DNA of 64,000 nt from a bacterium (GCA_004560375.1 SFVC01000016.1:9131-73130); one strand, 5' to 3'; shown: positions 38,954-47,989, counted from the stretch's first letter. Notes: generated by a model not told the origin, from the sequence alone. Numbers and translations are program-made.

Positions 38954-38976
38954 CGTCCAAGGAAAGGAAGATCGCC

Positions 38977-39576
38977 ATGAACATCGTCTGTTTGGATATG
39001 GAGGGCGTCCTGGTTCCCGAGATCTGGATCGCCTTTTCCCAGGCCAGCGGCATCCCGGAGCTGGCCCGCACCACCCGGGACGAGCCCGACTACGACAAGC
39101 TCATGACCTGGCGGCTGGGCGTGCTGCGCGAGCATGGGCTGGGCCTCAGCGAGATCCAGGCCGTCATCGCGAAAATCGATCCCCTTCCCGGGGCAAAGGA
39201 GTTTTTGGACGAGCTGCGCCAACTCACCCAGGTGGTGATTTTGAGCGACACCTTCGAGCAGTTCGCCAAGCCCCTCATGGCCAAGCTGGGCTGGCCCGCC
39301 CTGTTCTGCAATACCCTGGAGGTGGGGTCGAGCGGCGAGATCACCGGCTACAAAATGCGGTGCGCCAAGTCCAAGCTCACCACGGTGAAGGCCCTCCAGT
39401 CCTGCGGCTTCGACACCATCGCCGCCGGGGACAGCTTCAATGACCTGGCCATGATCCAGGCGGGCAAGGCGGGCTTCCTGTTCAAATCCACCCCCCAGAT
39501 CAAGGCGGATTATCCCCACATCCCCGCCTTTGAGGAGTTTGACGATCTGCTCCACGCCATCAAGGCCGCCCTGTAA
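38977..39576 (+). CDS. thrH: ThrH-type phosphoserine phosphatase / homoserine phosphotransferase
   Basis: This 199-residue HAD enzyme reads IVCLDMEGVLVPEIW (motif I with Asp as nucleophile), VVILSDTFEQF (motif II), and AAGDSFNDLAMIQAG (motif IV). The start DMEGVLVPE is the signature of ThrH, where D-x-D is replaced by D-x-E. ThrH can dephosphorylate phosphoserine and transfer the phosphate to homoserine. ATG 38977 follows AAGGAAAGG. It could supply serine with the nearby aminotransferase. Confidence 0.88.
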   Translation: MNIVCLDMEGVLVPEIWIAFSQASGIPELARTTRDEPDYDKLMTWRLGVLREHGLGLSEIQAVIAKIDPLPGAKEFLDELRQLTQVVILSDTFEQFAKPLMAKLGWPALFCNTLEVGSSGEITGYKMRCAKSKLTTVKALQSCGFDTIAAGDSFNDLAMIQAGKAGFLFKSTPQIKADYPHIPAFEEFDDLLHAIKAAL

Positions 39577-39608
39577 CGCACATCTTCCTTTGAAAAGAGG
39601 TTTTCGCC

Positions 39609-40898
39609 ATGAAAGCTGATTTCACCAACCTCCCCTTCCGCCCCGCCGACATCCTGCTGCCCCAGGGCTGCGACTACGACAAGTGGGCCGTGGTGGCCTG
39701 CGATCAGTACACCTCCCAACCCGAGTACTGGCAGCGGGTGGAGGAGCGGGTAGGCCGGGCCCCCTCCGCCCTGCGGCTCATCCTGCCCGAGAGCAGCCTG
39801 GACGGCCCCCAGGTGGAGATGGACATCATGGACATCAACGCCACCATGGCCCGGTACGTCCGGGAGGGCCGGTTTAAAACCCTGCCCGGGGCCCTGATCT
39901 ACGTGGAGCGCACCCTGGACAACGGCAAGGTGCGCCGGGGGCTGGTGGGCATGGCGGATCTCAAGGATTACGACTATGAGCCCGGCTCCGACGCCCTCAT
40001 CCGGGCCACCGAAGGGGTGGTCATGCCCCGCATACCGCCCCGGGTGGCGGTGCGGAAGAACGCCCCCATCGAACTGCCCCATGCCATGCTGCTCACCGAC
40101 GACCCCGGCCGCACCGTCATTGAGCCTCTGGCGGCCCAGACCGCTTCCATGGAGCTGCTGTATGACTTCGACCTGATGGAGCGGGGGGGCCACCTGAAGG
40201 GCTGGCGTTTAGGCGAGGCCCAGCTGGCCCAGGTGGCCGGGGCGCTGTCCGCCCTGGCCCAGCCCGCCGCCTTCAACGCCCGGTATGGCACGGAGCGCCA
40301 GCCCGTCATGCTGTTCGCCGTGGGGGACGGCAACCACTCCCTGGCCACCGCCAAGGAGTGCTACGAGCGGCAGAAGCGGCTCAACCCGCCGGAAAAGTGG
40401 GACTCCCTCCCCGCCCGGTTCACCCTGTGCGAGCTGGTGAACCTCCACGACGACAGCCTGGGGTTCGAGCCCATCCACCGGGTGGTGTTCCACACCGAGC
40501 CGGACGCCCTGCTGGACGCCCTGATCCGGGCCTTCCCCGGCGCCCGCCGGGGGGCGGGGTCGGTGGAGGACGGCCTGTCCCTGCGGTACGTCTCCGCCGG
40601 TGGGGAGGGCGTGATCACCCTGCCCCGCTCCGCCGCCCAACTGCCCGTGGGAGCTCTCCAGGGCTTCCTGGACGACTATCTGATGTCCCACAAGGGCCGG
40701 GTGGACTACATCCACGGGGAGGCCGTGGCCCGGGAGTTCGCCGCCCGCCCCGGCAACCTGGCCTTCCTCCTGCCCCCCATGGACAAGCGGGAGCTGTTCC
40801 CTACGGTCATACACGAGGGGGCCCTGCCCCGCAAGACCTTCTCCATGGGAGAGCCCCACGACAAACGGTTCTACCTGGAGGCCCGGAAGATCCGCTGA
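39609..40898 (+). CDS. DUF1015 family protein
   Basis: This 429-residue protein fits DUF1015 (SerC/serine-cluster-associated kinase-like): FRPADILLPQGCDYDKWAVVACDQYTSQ at the start, and GDGNHSLATAKECYE near 238. In some archaea and clostridia, DUF1015 proteins are linked to serine or phosphoserine metabolism, and a serine kinase activity has been shown for one subgroup; whether this member does that is not known. It follows thrH by 32 bases and may be part of the same unit. Confidence 0.88.
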   Translation: MKADFTNLPFRPADILLPQGCDYDKWAVVACDQYTSQPEYWQRVEERVGRAPSALRLILPESSLDGPQVEMDIMDINATMARYVREGRFKTLPGALIYVERTLDNGKVRRGLVGMADLKDYDYEPGSDALIRATEGVVMPRIPPRVAVRKNAPIELPHAMLLTDDPGRTVIEPLAAQTASMELLYDFDLMERGGHLKGWRLGEAQLAQVAGALSALAQPAAFNARYGTERQPVMLFAVGDGNHSLATAKECYERQKRLNPPEKWDSLPARFTLCELVNLHDDSLGFEPIHRVVFHTEPDALLDALIRAFPGARRGAGSVEDGLSLRYVSAGGEGVITLPRSAAQLPVGALQGFLDDYLMSHKGRVDYIHGEAVAREFAARPGNLAFLLPPMDKRELFPTVIHEGALPRKTFSMGEPHDKRFYLEARKIR

Positions 40899-40911
40899 AC
40901 TCCGCACCTCC

Positions 40912-40956
40912 CGCCCCCCGTCCCCGGCGCGGCTTCCGCCCGGACGCCGGGGGGCG
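40912..40956 (+). terminator. possible terminator after the DUF1015 gene
   Basis: CGCCCCCCG and CGGGGGGCG form the outer stem with an inner GC-rich loop; the T-tail is weak (CCTCTGTT). Confidence 0.4.
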
Positions 40957-41047
40957 CCTCTGTTCACAAATTATTAAATAGACTTTTTCCCCGGCTTGTG
41001 CTAAACTGTATAAGATTGTATCAGATTATGGACGGAACACAGGAGGG

Positions 41048-41776
41048 ATGGCCGTGCGGGTAGACGTGCTGGGCGTGGCCTTTGACAATGTGACGCTGGA
41101 CGAGGCGGTGGAGCGGGCCATGGCTCTGCTGGAGGAGGACGGCCCCCATCTGGCCGCCACCCCCAACCCGGAGATCGTCCAGTGCGCCGGAAAGGATCCC
41201 GAGTACGCCCGGATTCTGGCGGACGCCGATCTGGTCATACCCGACGGGATCGGCATCATCCACGCCGCCAAAATTTTGGGCCGCCCCCTGAAGGGCCGGG
41301 TGCCCGGCATCGACTTCGCCGCCGCCCTCATGGGCCGCATGGCGGAGACGGGCAGGCGGCTGTTCCTGCTGGGGGCCGCCCCCGGCGTGGCGGAGCAGGC
41401 CGCCGTCCACCTCCAGGCCGCCCACCCCGGGCTTGTGATCTGCGGCACCCACGACGGCTACTTCCAGGAGGACGGCCCGGTGGTGCGGAAGATCCGGGAC
41501 GCCCGGGCGGACGTGGTGTTCGTGTGCCTGGGCTTCCCCAAGCAGGAGAAGTGGATCGCCGCCCACGGGGCGGAGACGGGGGCCCGGCTGCTCATCGGGC
41601 TGGGCGGCTCCCTGGACGTGTTCGCCGGCAAGGTGGAGCGGGCCCCGGAGCAGTTCCAGAAGCTGGGGCTGGAGTGGCTCTACCGGCTGATGAAGCAGCC
41701 CTCCCGGGCGGGCCGGATGGCCAAGCTGCCGTTGTTCCTGGCGTCGGCGGCGGGGGCCCGGATCCGCGGGAAATAG
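41048..41776 (+). CDS. tagA: WecB/TagA/CpsF-family glycosyltransferase
   Basis: This 242-residue enzyme transfers N-acetylmannosamine to lipid-linked GlcNAc in teichoic acid assembly in its best-known relatives. The pattern is complete: ATPNPEIVQ near 38, PDGIGIIHAAKILG near 63, RVPGIDF near 86, LFLLGAAPGV near 107, VFVCLGFPKQEKWI near 156 and GLGGSLDVFAGKVERAP near 185. ATG 41048 follows AGGAGGGAT. Other wall teichoic acid genes are not adjacent. Confidence 0.92.
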   Translation: MAVRVDVLGVAFDNVTLDEAVERAMALLEEDGPHLAATPNPEIVQCAGKDPEYARILADADLVIPDGIGIIHAAKILGRPLKGRVPGIDFAAALMGRMAETGRRLFLLGAAPGVAEQAAVHLQAAHPGLVICGTHDGYFQEDGPVVRKIRDARADVVFVCLGFPKQEKWIAAHGAETGARLLIGLGGSLDVFAGKVERAPEQFQKLGLEWLYRLMKQPSRAGRMAKLPLFLASAAGARIRGK

Positions 41777-41816
41777 ACGTTTACAAGATGATATCATGTG
41801 GAGAGGTGGAACCGGA

Positions 41817-42374
41817 ATGGTTTATATTCTGCTGGGCGAAGGCTTCGAGGAGGCCGAGGCCCTGGTGACGGCGGACGTGCTGCGCCGGGCCGATGTGGCC
41901 GTGGCCCTGACGGGCATCGGCGGGGACTTTGTCACCGGATCCCACGGCATCACGGTGAAGGCCGACCTGTCCGTGGACAACGTCACGCTGGAGGCGGGCG
42001 ACATGGTGGTGCTCCCCGGCGGCATGGGGGGCGTGGCCTCCATGGAGAGCAGCGACGCCGCCATGGCCCTGATCCGCCAGGCGGCGGGCGATCCCGAGAT
42101 CTGGCTGGCCGCCATCTGCGCCGCCCCCACCCTGCTGGCCCGGGCGGGCCTGCTGCCCAAGGGCGTGCCCTGCGTGTGCTACCCGGGCATGGAGGGGGAG
42201 CTGGCCCAGGCCGGCGCCTCCCCCCAGATGGATCAGGCGGTGGTGATCCAGGGCAAGCTGATCACCAGCCAGGCCCCCGGCACCGTCTTCGACTTCGCCC
42301 TGGCTCTGGCGGAGCAGCTGGCGGGCATCCCCGCCGCCTGCCGCGTCCACGGCGACCTCCACTACGGCGCATGA
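41817..42374 (+). CDS. DJ-1/PfpI family protein
   Basis: This 185-residue protein has GEGFEEAEAL near 8 (catalytic Glu) and the nucleophile Cys in AAICAAPTLLAR near 100, the DJ-1 pattern. Relatives act as glyoxalase III or protein deglycases. ATG 41817 follows GAGAGGTGG. It overlaps the next gene by four bases (ATGA). Confidence 0.92.
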   Translation: MVYILLGEGFEEAEALVTADVLRRADVAVALTGIGGDFVTGSHGITVKADLSVDNVTLEAGDMVVLPGGMGGVASMESSDAAMALIRQAAGDPEIWLAAICAAPTLLARAGLLPKGVPCVCYPGMEGELAQAGASPQMDQAVVIQGKLITSQAPGTVFDFALALAEQLAGIPAACRVHGDLHYGA

Positions 42375-42898
42375 CGGTCAAGGAGCGCAAGGAGGAGCTG
42401 CGCCGCCACGCCGCCGCCCTGCCCCAGGTGGAGGCGGGGGCGCTGTTTGAGCGGTTCCTGGCCCTCCCCCAGGTGGAGGCGGCAAGCACCGTGATGGCCT
42501 TTTACGGCACCGGCCGGGAGCCGGACACCGTGCCCCTGATCCGGGCCCTGCTGGATATGGGCAAGCGGGTGGCCCTGCCGGTGGTGCTGCCCCACCGGGG
42601 GATGGAGGCCCGGCAAGTGCTGGATCTGGATCGGCTTGTCCCCAACCGGTTCGGCATCCCCGAGCCGGACGGGGACTGCCCCATCATCCCCAAGGGGGAG
42701 ATCGAGACGGCCCTGATCCCCCACCTCATGTGCGACCGGGAGGGCTACCGCCTGGGCTGGGGCGGGGGGTATTACGACCGCTGGCTGGTGGACTTCCCCG
42801 GCTTTACGGTGTGCGTGTGCCGCCGGGGGCGGCTGGTGGAGCATATGCCCCGGGAGGAGTTCGACGTGCCGGTAAAGCTCGTCCTGATTGAGGAATAA
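42371..42898 (+). CDS. 5-formyltetrahydrofolate cyclo-ligase
   Basis: This 175-residue enzyme converts 5-formyl-THF to 5,10-methenyl-THF with ATP. KERKEELRRHAAALP is at the start, MAFYGTGREPDTVPLI near 43, and the ATP/substrate motif GYRLGWGGGYYDRWL near 125. The ATG at 42371 lies inside the DJ-1 stop, so both are translated together. Confidence 0.92.
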   Translation: MTVKERKEELRRHAAALPQVEAGALFERFLALPQVEAASTVMAFYGTGREPDTVPLIRALLDMGKRVALPVVLPHRGMEARQVLDLDRLVPNRFGIPEPDGDCPIIPKGEIETALIPHLMCDREGYRLGWGGGYYDRWLVDFPGFTVCVCRRGRLVEHMPREEFDVPVKLVLIEE

Positions 42899-42902
42899 CG
42901 GG

Positions 42903-42926
42903 GGCGGAGGGCTTGCGCCCTCCGCC
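42903..42926. terminator. terminator hairpin
   Basis: GGCGGAGGGC, TTGC, GCCCTCCGCC, followed by TGTTGGG. The stem is strong; the T-tail is weak. Confidence 0.6.
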
Positions 42927-43092
42927 TGTTGGGTATGGTATTGCGCCCGCGGCATTGTCACGCTGTGCGCCCTTCGCGACGGCGCCTAAGCCCCTCCGAC
43001 TTCGCAAAAACCCGCCGGGGCCTGCGGCCCCTCTGGGTTTTCGCTCCGCTCCGGGTCTTAGTCACCTGCTCCCGGGCGCTCCGCGCTTCTGG

Positions 43093-43296
43093 TTAGCAGC
43101 AACCGTCGTTGCAGCCGCAGTTGTTGTTGCCGCAGCCACAGCCGCAGCCGTTGTTGTTACCGCCACAGCAGCAGCAGCAACCGTTGTTGTTGCCGCCCCA
43201 GCTGTTCCCGTTGCCGCAGCAGCAGCACAGCAGGAGGATCAGGATGATGATCCACCAGCAGCCCCCGCCGAAACCACCATTGTTACCACAACACAT
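43093..43296 (-). CDS. Cys/Gly/Asn-rich small membrane protein (HCB-like)
   Basis: This 67-residue protein has 21 Cys with Gly and Asn as spacers and a hydrophobic stretch WWIIILILLLCCCC at residues 14-27. The C-terminal part repeats GNNNGCCCCCGG and NNNGCGCGCG. Databases label such clostridial proteins 'chorion class high-cysteine HCB protein 13'; the role is unknown. ATG 43296 is behind GAGGTGAC. The composition suggests disulfide or metal chemistry at a surface such as the spore coat, which is inference. Confidence 0.7.
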   Translation of the reverse strand: MCCGNNGGFGGGCWWIIILILLLCCCCGNGNSWGGNNNGCCCCCGGNNNGCGCGCGNNNCGCNDGCC

Positions 43297-43513
43297 GATT
43301 TTGTCACCTCACTGAAGATTTGTCCGGTCTCGGAGACCGGCTCGGACGTCGGGTTCCCCCGGCGCCGGAGCGGATCCTCGAAGCCGACGGGCCCGGCGGC
43401 CGGTTTGGCTTCCGTTCCCGTTTCTGGGTCATACTATGCGGCGGGCGGGAAAGGGGTTCCCGCCGCCCCACCCCCGGTTTCCCCGGGCCATCCTATCGTA
43501 AGGAGTGAAGCAA

Positions 43514-44758
43514 ATGGCAGAAGGCAGACGCGCCGCCCCCCGCGGGTCAGGCGACCGCGGCCGCTCCCAGCGCGATCAGAGCGGCCGGGAGCGCTATAAT
43601 TACGACCGCCCCGAGCGGGGTCAGAGCAGTCAGTCCCCCTCCCAGCGCCGCCCCCGGCGCTCCTCCCGGCTGAAACGCAGCGCCGGCGCCCGGGTGGCCG
43701 GGGCCTTTTTATACGTGCTGCTGGTCATCGGCCTGTCCGCCATCCTGGCCACCCTGGGCTGGGTGTGGGCCTGCGACCTGCTGGGCCTGAACAAGGAGGC
43801 CGTGTCGGTGGAGATCACCATCGACGAGGACACCCAGTTCAGCCAGGTGGTGGACACTCTGGAGGAGGAGGGCCTCATCGAGTACAAATTCCTGTTCAAG
43901 CTCTACGCCTGGTTCTCCCACGCCGAGGACAAGATCGCCCCGGGCACCTACACCCTGGACACCGAGATGGACTACCGGGCGCTGGTGTCCAACATGGGCT
44001 CGTCGTCCACCACCCGGAAGACCATCGACCTCACCATCCCCGAGGGCTACACCATCGACCAGCTTTTCGAGCTGCTGGATAAACGGGGGGTGGCCTCGGT
44101 GGACAGGCTCCGGGATATGTCCGCCAACTGGGACTACGCCTTCGACTGGCTCCAGGGCGTCCCCCTGGGGGACTACCACCGGCTGGAGGGCTACCTGTTC
44201 CCGGACACCTACACCTTTGAGCTGGGGGAGAACCCCAAGTACGTGCTCAACAAGATGCTGGTGAACTTCGACGCCAAGATGGATCAGTATCTGGATCGCT
44301 TTGCCGGGGAGGGGGAGAACGCCCCCGCCTACTCCCTCCACGACGTCGTCACCATCGCCTCCCTCATCGAGAAGGAGACGGACGGCACCAACACCGACGA
44401 GCGCAGCGACTACCGCCAGATCTCCTCCGTCATCTACAACCGGCTGGAGCACCCGGAGGCGGAGACGGTGGGCCTGCTCCAGATCGACGCCACCCTGGCC
44501 TACCTCAACGGCGGCAAGGTGCCCACCGAGGCGGATAAGGCCATCGACTCCCCCTACAACACCTACAAGTACGCGGGCCTGCCCAAGGGGCCCATCTCCA
44601 ACCCGGGCATGACCTCCCTGCTGGCCGCCATGGATCCGGACAGCACCAACTACTATTACTACGCCCTGAACCCGGAGACGAAGCAGCACGAGTACAGCCG
44701 CACCCTGGCGGAGCACCAGGCCAAGCTGGATCGCTTTGCCGCCGCCGGCAATGGGTAA
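43514..44758 (+). CDS. mltG: endolytic transglycosylase MltG
   Basis: This 414-residue membrane protein cuts nascent glycan strands. Residues 1-60 are a basic, disordered N-terminus (many R, S, Q), a helix at about 62-85 (FLYVLLVIGLSAILATLGWVW), a LysM-like part (EITIDEDTQFSQVVDTL), and the YceG domain with the catalytic Glu at 286 in IASLIEKETD and the ending SPYNTYKYAGLPKGPISNPG. ATG 43514 is preferred to GTG 43505 since AAGGAG is spaced for it. It overlaps the U32 gene by 8 bases. Confidence 0.93.
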   Translation: MAEGRRAAPRGSGDRGRSQRDQSGRERYNYDRPERGQSSQSPSQRRPRRSSRLKRSAGARVAGAFLYVLLVIGLSAILATLGWVWACDLLGLNKEAVSVEITIDEDTQFSQVVDTLEEEGLIEYKFLFKLYAWFSHAEDKIAPGTYTLDTEMDYRALVSNMGSSSTTRKTIDLTIPEGYTIDQLFELLDKRGVASVDRLRDMSANWDYAFDWLQGVPLGDYHRLEGYLFPDTYTFELGENPKYVLNKMLVNFDAKMDQYLDRFAGEGENAPAYSLHDVVTIASLIEKETDGTNTDERSDYRQISSVIYNRLEHPEAETVGLLQIDATLAYLNGGKVPTEADKAIDSPYNTYKYAGLPKGPISNPGMTSLLAAMDPDSTNYYYYALNPETKQHEYSRTLAEHQAKLDRFAAAGNG

Positions 44759-45962
44759 GCCGGAGCTGCTCTCCCCCGCCGGGGATCGGGAGCGGCTGGA
44801 CATGGCCCTGGCCTACGGGGCGGACGCGGTGTACCTGGCGGGGGACGCCTTCGGGATGCGGGCCTTCGCCGGCAACTTCGACCGGGACGGACTGGCGGAG
44901 GCGGTACGGCTTGCCCACGCAAAAGGGGTGCGCGTCCATGTGACCTGCAACACCCTGGCCCGGAACGACGAGGTCGCCCGCCTGCCCAAGTACCTGGAAT
45001 ACCTGGACGCCATCGGGGCGGACGCAGTCATCGCCGCCGGGGTGGACGTGCTGGCCCTGTGCAAACGGCACGCCCCCCACGTGCAGGTGCATATGTCCAC
45101 CCAGACCGGCATCACCAATTACGAGATGGCCCGGGTATGGCAGGAGCTGGGGGCCTCCCGGGTGATCCTGGCCCGGGAGCTGTCCCTGGACGAGGTGGCG
45201 GAGATCCGCGCGAAAGCCCCCAGGGGCCTGGAGGTGGAGGTCTTTGTCCACGGGGCCATGTGCGTGTCCTGGTCGGGCCGCTGCCTGCTGTCCAACTATA
45301 TGACCGGGCGGGACGCCGCCCGGGGCGCCTGCGCCCAGCCCTGCCGCTACAAGTACGCCCTGGTGGAGGAGAAGCGCCCCGGGGAGTACTTCCCCGTGTT
45401 CGAGGAGAACGGCGAGACCTTCATCCTCAACAGCCGGGATATGTGCATGATCGACCACATCCCGGAGCTGATGGCGGCGGGGGTGCACTCGCTGAAGATC
45501 GAGGGCCGGGCCAAGAGCGCCTACTACGCCGCCATGACCACCGCCGCCTACCGCCACGCCGTGGACGCGGCGGCGGAGGGGGTGCCGCTGGAGCCCGTCT
45601 GGCGCGCCGAGGTGGACAAGGTGAGCCACCGGCACTACTCCACCGGCTTCTGGTTCGGGCAGCCCGGGCAGTATACCCAGGACGCCCGGTACATCCGGGA
45701 CTGGCAGGTGCTGGCGGTGGTGCTGGCCTGCGATGACGAGGGGAACGCCCTGCTGTCCCTGCGGAACAAGTTTGCCGCCGGGGACGAGATCGAGGTGGTG
45801 GGGCCGGACGTGGCCGCCTTCCCCCTGACCGCCCCTATGATGGAGGATCCGGACGGCCAGCCCCTGACGGAGCCCCGCCATCCCCGGATGGAGTTTCGCA
45901 TGAGGCTGCCCCGGGCGGTGCCGCCCCTGTCCATCGTCCGGGCCTGCCGCCCAAGCTCGTAA
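44751..45962 (+). CDS. U32-family peptidase (TrhP-like)
   Basis: This 403-residue protein starts GKPELLSPAGDRERLDMALAYGADAVYLAG. The FeS-type Cys motif is in VSWSGRCLLSNYMTGRDAARGACAQPCR near 168-195, and SLKIEGRAKS is near 245. Members hydroxylate U34 of tRNA to ho5U (TrhP) rather than digest collagen; here the enzyme is placed after mltG as in the B. subtilis yrrL-yrrN region. The C-terminus is slightly short of the larger members. Confidence 0.87.
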   Translation: MGKPELLSPAGDRERLDMALAYGADAVYLAGDAFGMRAFAGNFDRDGLAEAVRLAHAKGVRVHVTCNTLARNDEVARLPKYLEYLDAIGADAVIAAGVDVLALCKRHAPHVQVHMSTQTGITNYEMARVWQELGASRVILARELSLDEVAEIRAKAPRGLEVEVFVHGAMCVSWSGRCLLSNYMTGRDAARGACAQPCRYKYALVEEKRPGEYFPVFEENGETFILNSRDMCMIDHIPELMAAGVHSLKIEGRAKSAYYAAMTTAAYRHAVDAAAEGVPLEPVWRAEVDKVSHRHYSTGFWFGQPGQYTQDARYIRDWQVLAVVLACDDEGNALLSLRNKFAAGDEIEVVGPDVAAFPLTAPMMEDPDGQPLTEPRHPRMEFRMRLPRAVPPLSIVRACRPSS

Positions 45963-45971
45963 CCAAACTTA

Positions 45972-46000
45972 AACTGCCTGGGCGAACCGTCCAGGCAGTT
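45972..46000 (+). terminator. terminator after the U32 gene
   Basis: AACTGCCTGG, 9-base loop, CCAGGCAGTT, followed by TTC. Confidence 0.8.
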
Positions 46001-46022
46001 TTCAAACAGAGGAGGAACCCAC

Positions 46023-46502
46023 ATGAGACAGATGCGAAGGTTTAAGCAGGCCCTCACCCCGGAGGAGTGCGCCGCGGTGCTGGATCGGGGCACGTCCGGC
46101 GTGCTGGCCGTCATTGGGGACGGGGGCTGCCCCTACGCGGTGCCCCTGAGCTATGTGCGGCTGGATGGGAAGCTCTACTTCCACTTCGCCATGGCGGGCC
46201 ACAAGCTGGACGCCATCCGGGCGGACAGCCGGGTCTCCTTCTGTGTCATCGATCAGGACAGGATTGTGCCGGAGGAGTACACCAGCTATTTCCGCTCGGT
46301 CATCGTGTTCGGAACCGCCCGGGTGGTGGGCGATCCGGTTGAGAAGCGCCGCTCCATCGACGCGCTGTGCGCCAAATACCGCCCCGGCTTTGAGGCGGAG
46401 CGGGCGGCGGAGATCGACGGCTCCTGGGATCGCTTCCTCATGGTAGAGCTGGCCCCGGAGCACATCACCGGCAAGCAGGCCAAGGAGCTGATGGGCCGGT
46501 AG
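46023..46502 (+). CDS. pyridoxamine 5'-phosphate oxidase-like (NimA-type) flavoprotein
   Basis: This 159-residue protein of the split beta-barrel fold reads GTSGVLAVIGDGGCPYAVPLSYV near 27 and LYFHFAMAGHKLDAIR near 54, the NimA-like pattern that includes 5-nitroimidazole reductases. FMN is the likely cofactor. ATG 46023 follows GAGGAGG. Its function in this strain is unproven. Confidence 0.88.
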   Translation: MRQMRRFKQALTPEECAAVLDRGTSGVLAVIGDGGCPYAVPLSYVRLDGKLYFHFAMAGHKLDAIRADSRVSFCVIDQDRIVPEEYTSYFRSVIVFGTARVVGDPVEKRRSIDALCAKYRPGFEAERAAEIDGSWDRFLMVELAPEHITGKQAKELMGR

Positions 46503-46612
46503 GTATGCCTGGGCCCGTCCCCTGTATATAATTAGGACGCGCGCCCCTGCACGCCTGCGTACCGTCGTCCACAATACCATGAAACAATTGATACTGATCG
46601 GAGGGTTCCACC

Positions 46613-47773
46613 GTGTTCAACGCCATTCTGCGCCGCATCCTCCCCGAGGGCAGCAACCCCTCCGATCCGGTTGTCCGCCGCCGCTGCGGCCTGGCCGCCG
46701 GAGGGATCGGGGTGGGGCTGAACCTGCTGCTGTTCGGGGGCAAGCTCCTGGCCGGCCTGCTCACCGGGGCCATCTCGGTGACCGCCGACGCCTTCAACAA
46801 CCTGTCCGACGCCGCCGGCTCGGTGGTGACGCTGGCGGGCTTCCGCATGGCGGGCCAGCGGGCGGACGCCAAGCACCCCTTCGGCCACGGCCGGATCGAG
46901 TATCTGGCGGGGCTGGCGGTGTCCCTGCTCATCCTGCTGGTGGGGGTGGAGCTGGGCAAAAGCTCGGTGGACAAGATCCTCCAGCCCGAAACCACAGCCC
47001 TCACCCCCCTGGCGGCGGGGGTGCTCATCGCGTCCATCCTGGTGAAGCTGTGGATGGGCTGGTTCAACGGCGCCCTGGGCCGGAAGACGGACTCCGCCGC
47101 CCTGAACGCCGCCTCCCTGGACGCCCGGACGGACGCCCTGGCCACCTCCGCGGTGCTGGTGGGGCTGGTCATCTCCCGCCTCACCCACATCAATCTGGAC
47201 GGCTGGCTGGGGCTGGCGGTGGCGGTGTTCATCCTGCGGGCTGGCTGGTCCGCCGCCCGGGACACCATCGACCCCCTGCTGGGCGCCCAGCCCGACCCCG
47301 ACGTGGTGGCGGACATTGAGGCCCTGATCCTGTCTCACCCCCCCGTGCTGGGCATACACGATCTGGTCATCCACGACTACGGCCCCGGGCGGCGGATGAT
47401 GTCCGTCCACGCCGAGGTGCCCGCCCGGAGCGGGCTGGTGGAGGTGCACGACGTCATCGATCACATCGAGCGGGAGCTGGGGGAGCGGTTCGGGCTGGAG
47501 GCGGTGATCCACCTGGATCCGGTGGAGCCGGAGGATCCCTATACCCGGCGGCTGCTGTCCCTGGCCTCCCAGGCCGCCCGGGAGCTGGATCCCGCCGCCA
47601 CCATCCACGATCTGCGCCGCACCCCGGAGGGGGAGGTTTCCTTCGACGTGGTGGCCCCCTATGACGTGGCCCTCACCGACGAGGAGGTGCGCGCCGCCCT
47701 CACCCGCCGGCTGGAGGAGCTGGAGCCGGGGCTGCGCCCGGTGATCGGGGTGGATCGGAGCCACGTGCTGTAG
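46613..47773 (+). CDS. cation diffusion facilitator transporter
   Basis: This 386-residue transporter has six membrane segments and a C-terminal cytoplasmic domain. Metal-site motifs: DAFNNLSDA near 62 (helix II, Asp pair) and KHPFGHGRIEYL near 88, plus DARTDALATSAVL near 165. The motif in helix II has Asp and His partners found in Zn/Fe/Mn exporters. The cytoplasmic domain appears twice (residues 230-290 and 310-386), longer than usual. Start GTG 46613 follows CGGAGGG. Metal not determined. Confidence 0.9.
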   Translation: MFNAILRRILPEGSNPSDPVVRRRCGLAAGGIGVGLNLLLFGGKLLAGLLTGAISVTADAFNNLSDAAGSVVTLAGFRMAGQRADAKHPFGHGRIEYLAGLAVSLLILLVGVELGKSSVDKILQPETTALTPLAAGVLIASILVKLWMGWFNGALGRKTDSAALNAASLDARTDALATSAVLVGLVISRLTHINLDGWLGLAVAVFILRAGWSAARDTIDPLLGAQPDPDVVADIEALILSHPPVLGIHDLVIHDYGPGRRMMSVHAEVPARSGLVEVHDVIDHIERELGERFGLEAVIHLDPVEPEDPYTRRLLSLASQAARELDPAATIHDLRRTPEGEVSFDVVAPYDVALTDEEVRAALTRRLEELEPGLRPVIGVDRSHVL

Positions 47774-47830
47774 GGTTCGCCGTGTTCACAAAAATCTGTG
47801 GAAATTTGGCAGGAGCCGGTTTATAATATC

Positions 47831-47959
47831 GTAGGGGAGGGGCTTGATTCTCGCCTTCGGCTCGGTCGGCGTTAGGCGATCCCCACCGGGGCTCAACGCC
47901 CCCTCCTGGGGAAAGGGTTTTTGACCCTTCAAGGCGGGAGGGGCAAGCCCCTCCCCTAC
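47831..47959. repeat. 129-bp element with 16-bp perfect inverted ends
   Basis: GTAGGGGAGGGGCTTG (47831-47846) and CAAGCCCCTCCCCTAC (47944-47959) are exact complements. The interior has TCTCGCCTTCGGCTCGGTCG, shared with 17932 and, inverted, 50171. It looks like a MITE-like or structured repeat; a copy with a different interior lies at 50127-50208. Confidence 0.7.
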
Positions 47960-47989
47960 ACAATGTATTTTGAGAAAGGGTGTGCTTTC

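Noticed and set aside
43093..43296. CRISPR-like short repeats
   Set aside because: The repeats are Asn/Gly/Cys codons of one gene with no regular spacers or palindromic repeats.
43105..43315. Gln/Pro/Leu-rich + strand frame opposite the Cys-rich protein
   Set aside because: Low-complexity shadow of the GNN/TGC codon repeats on the minus strand, which has a good ribosome site.
46579..47319. Out-of-frame reading frame starting MKQLILIGGFH upstream of the CDF gene
   Set aside because: The start lies in front of the ribosome site of the real GTG start, and the rest of the frame is Arg/Pro/Gly-rich shadow sequence.
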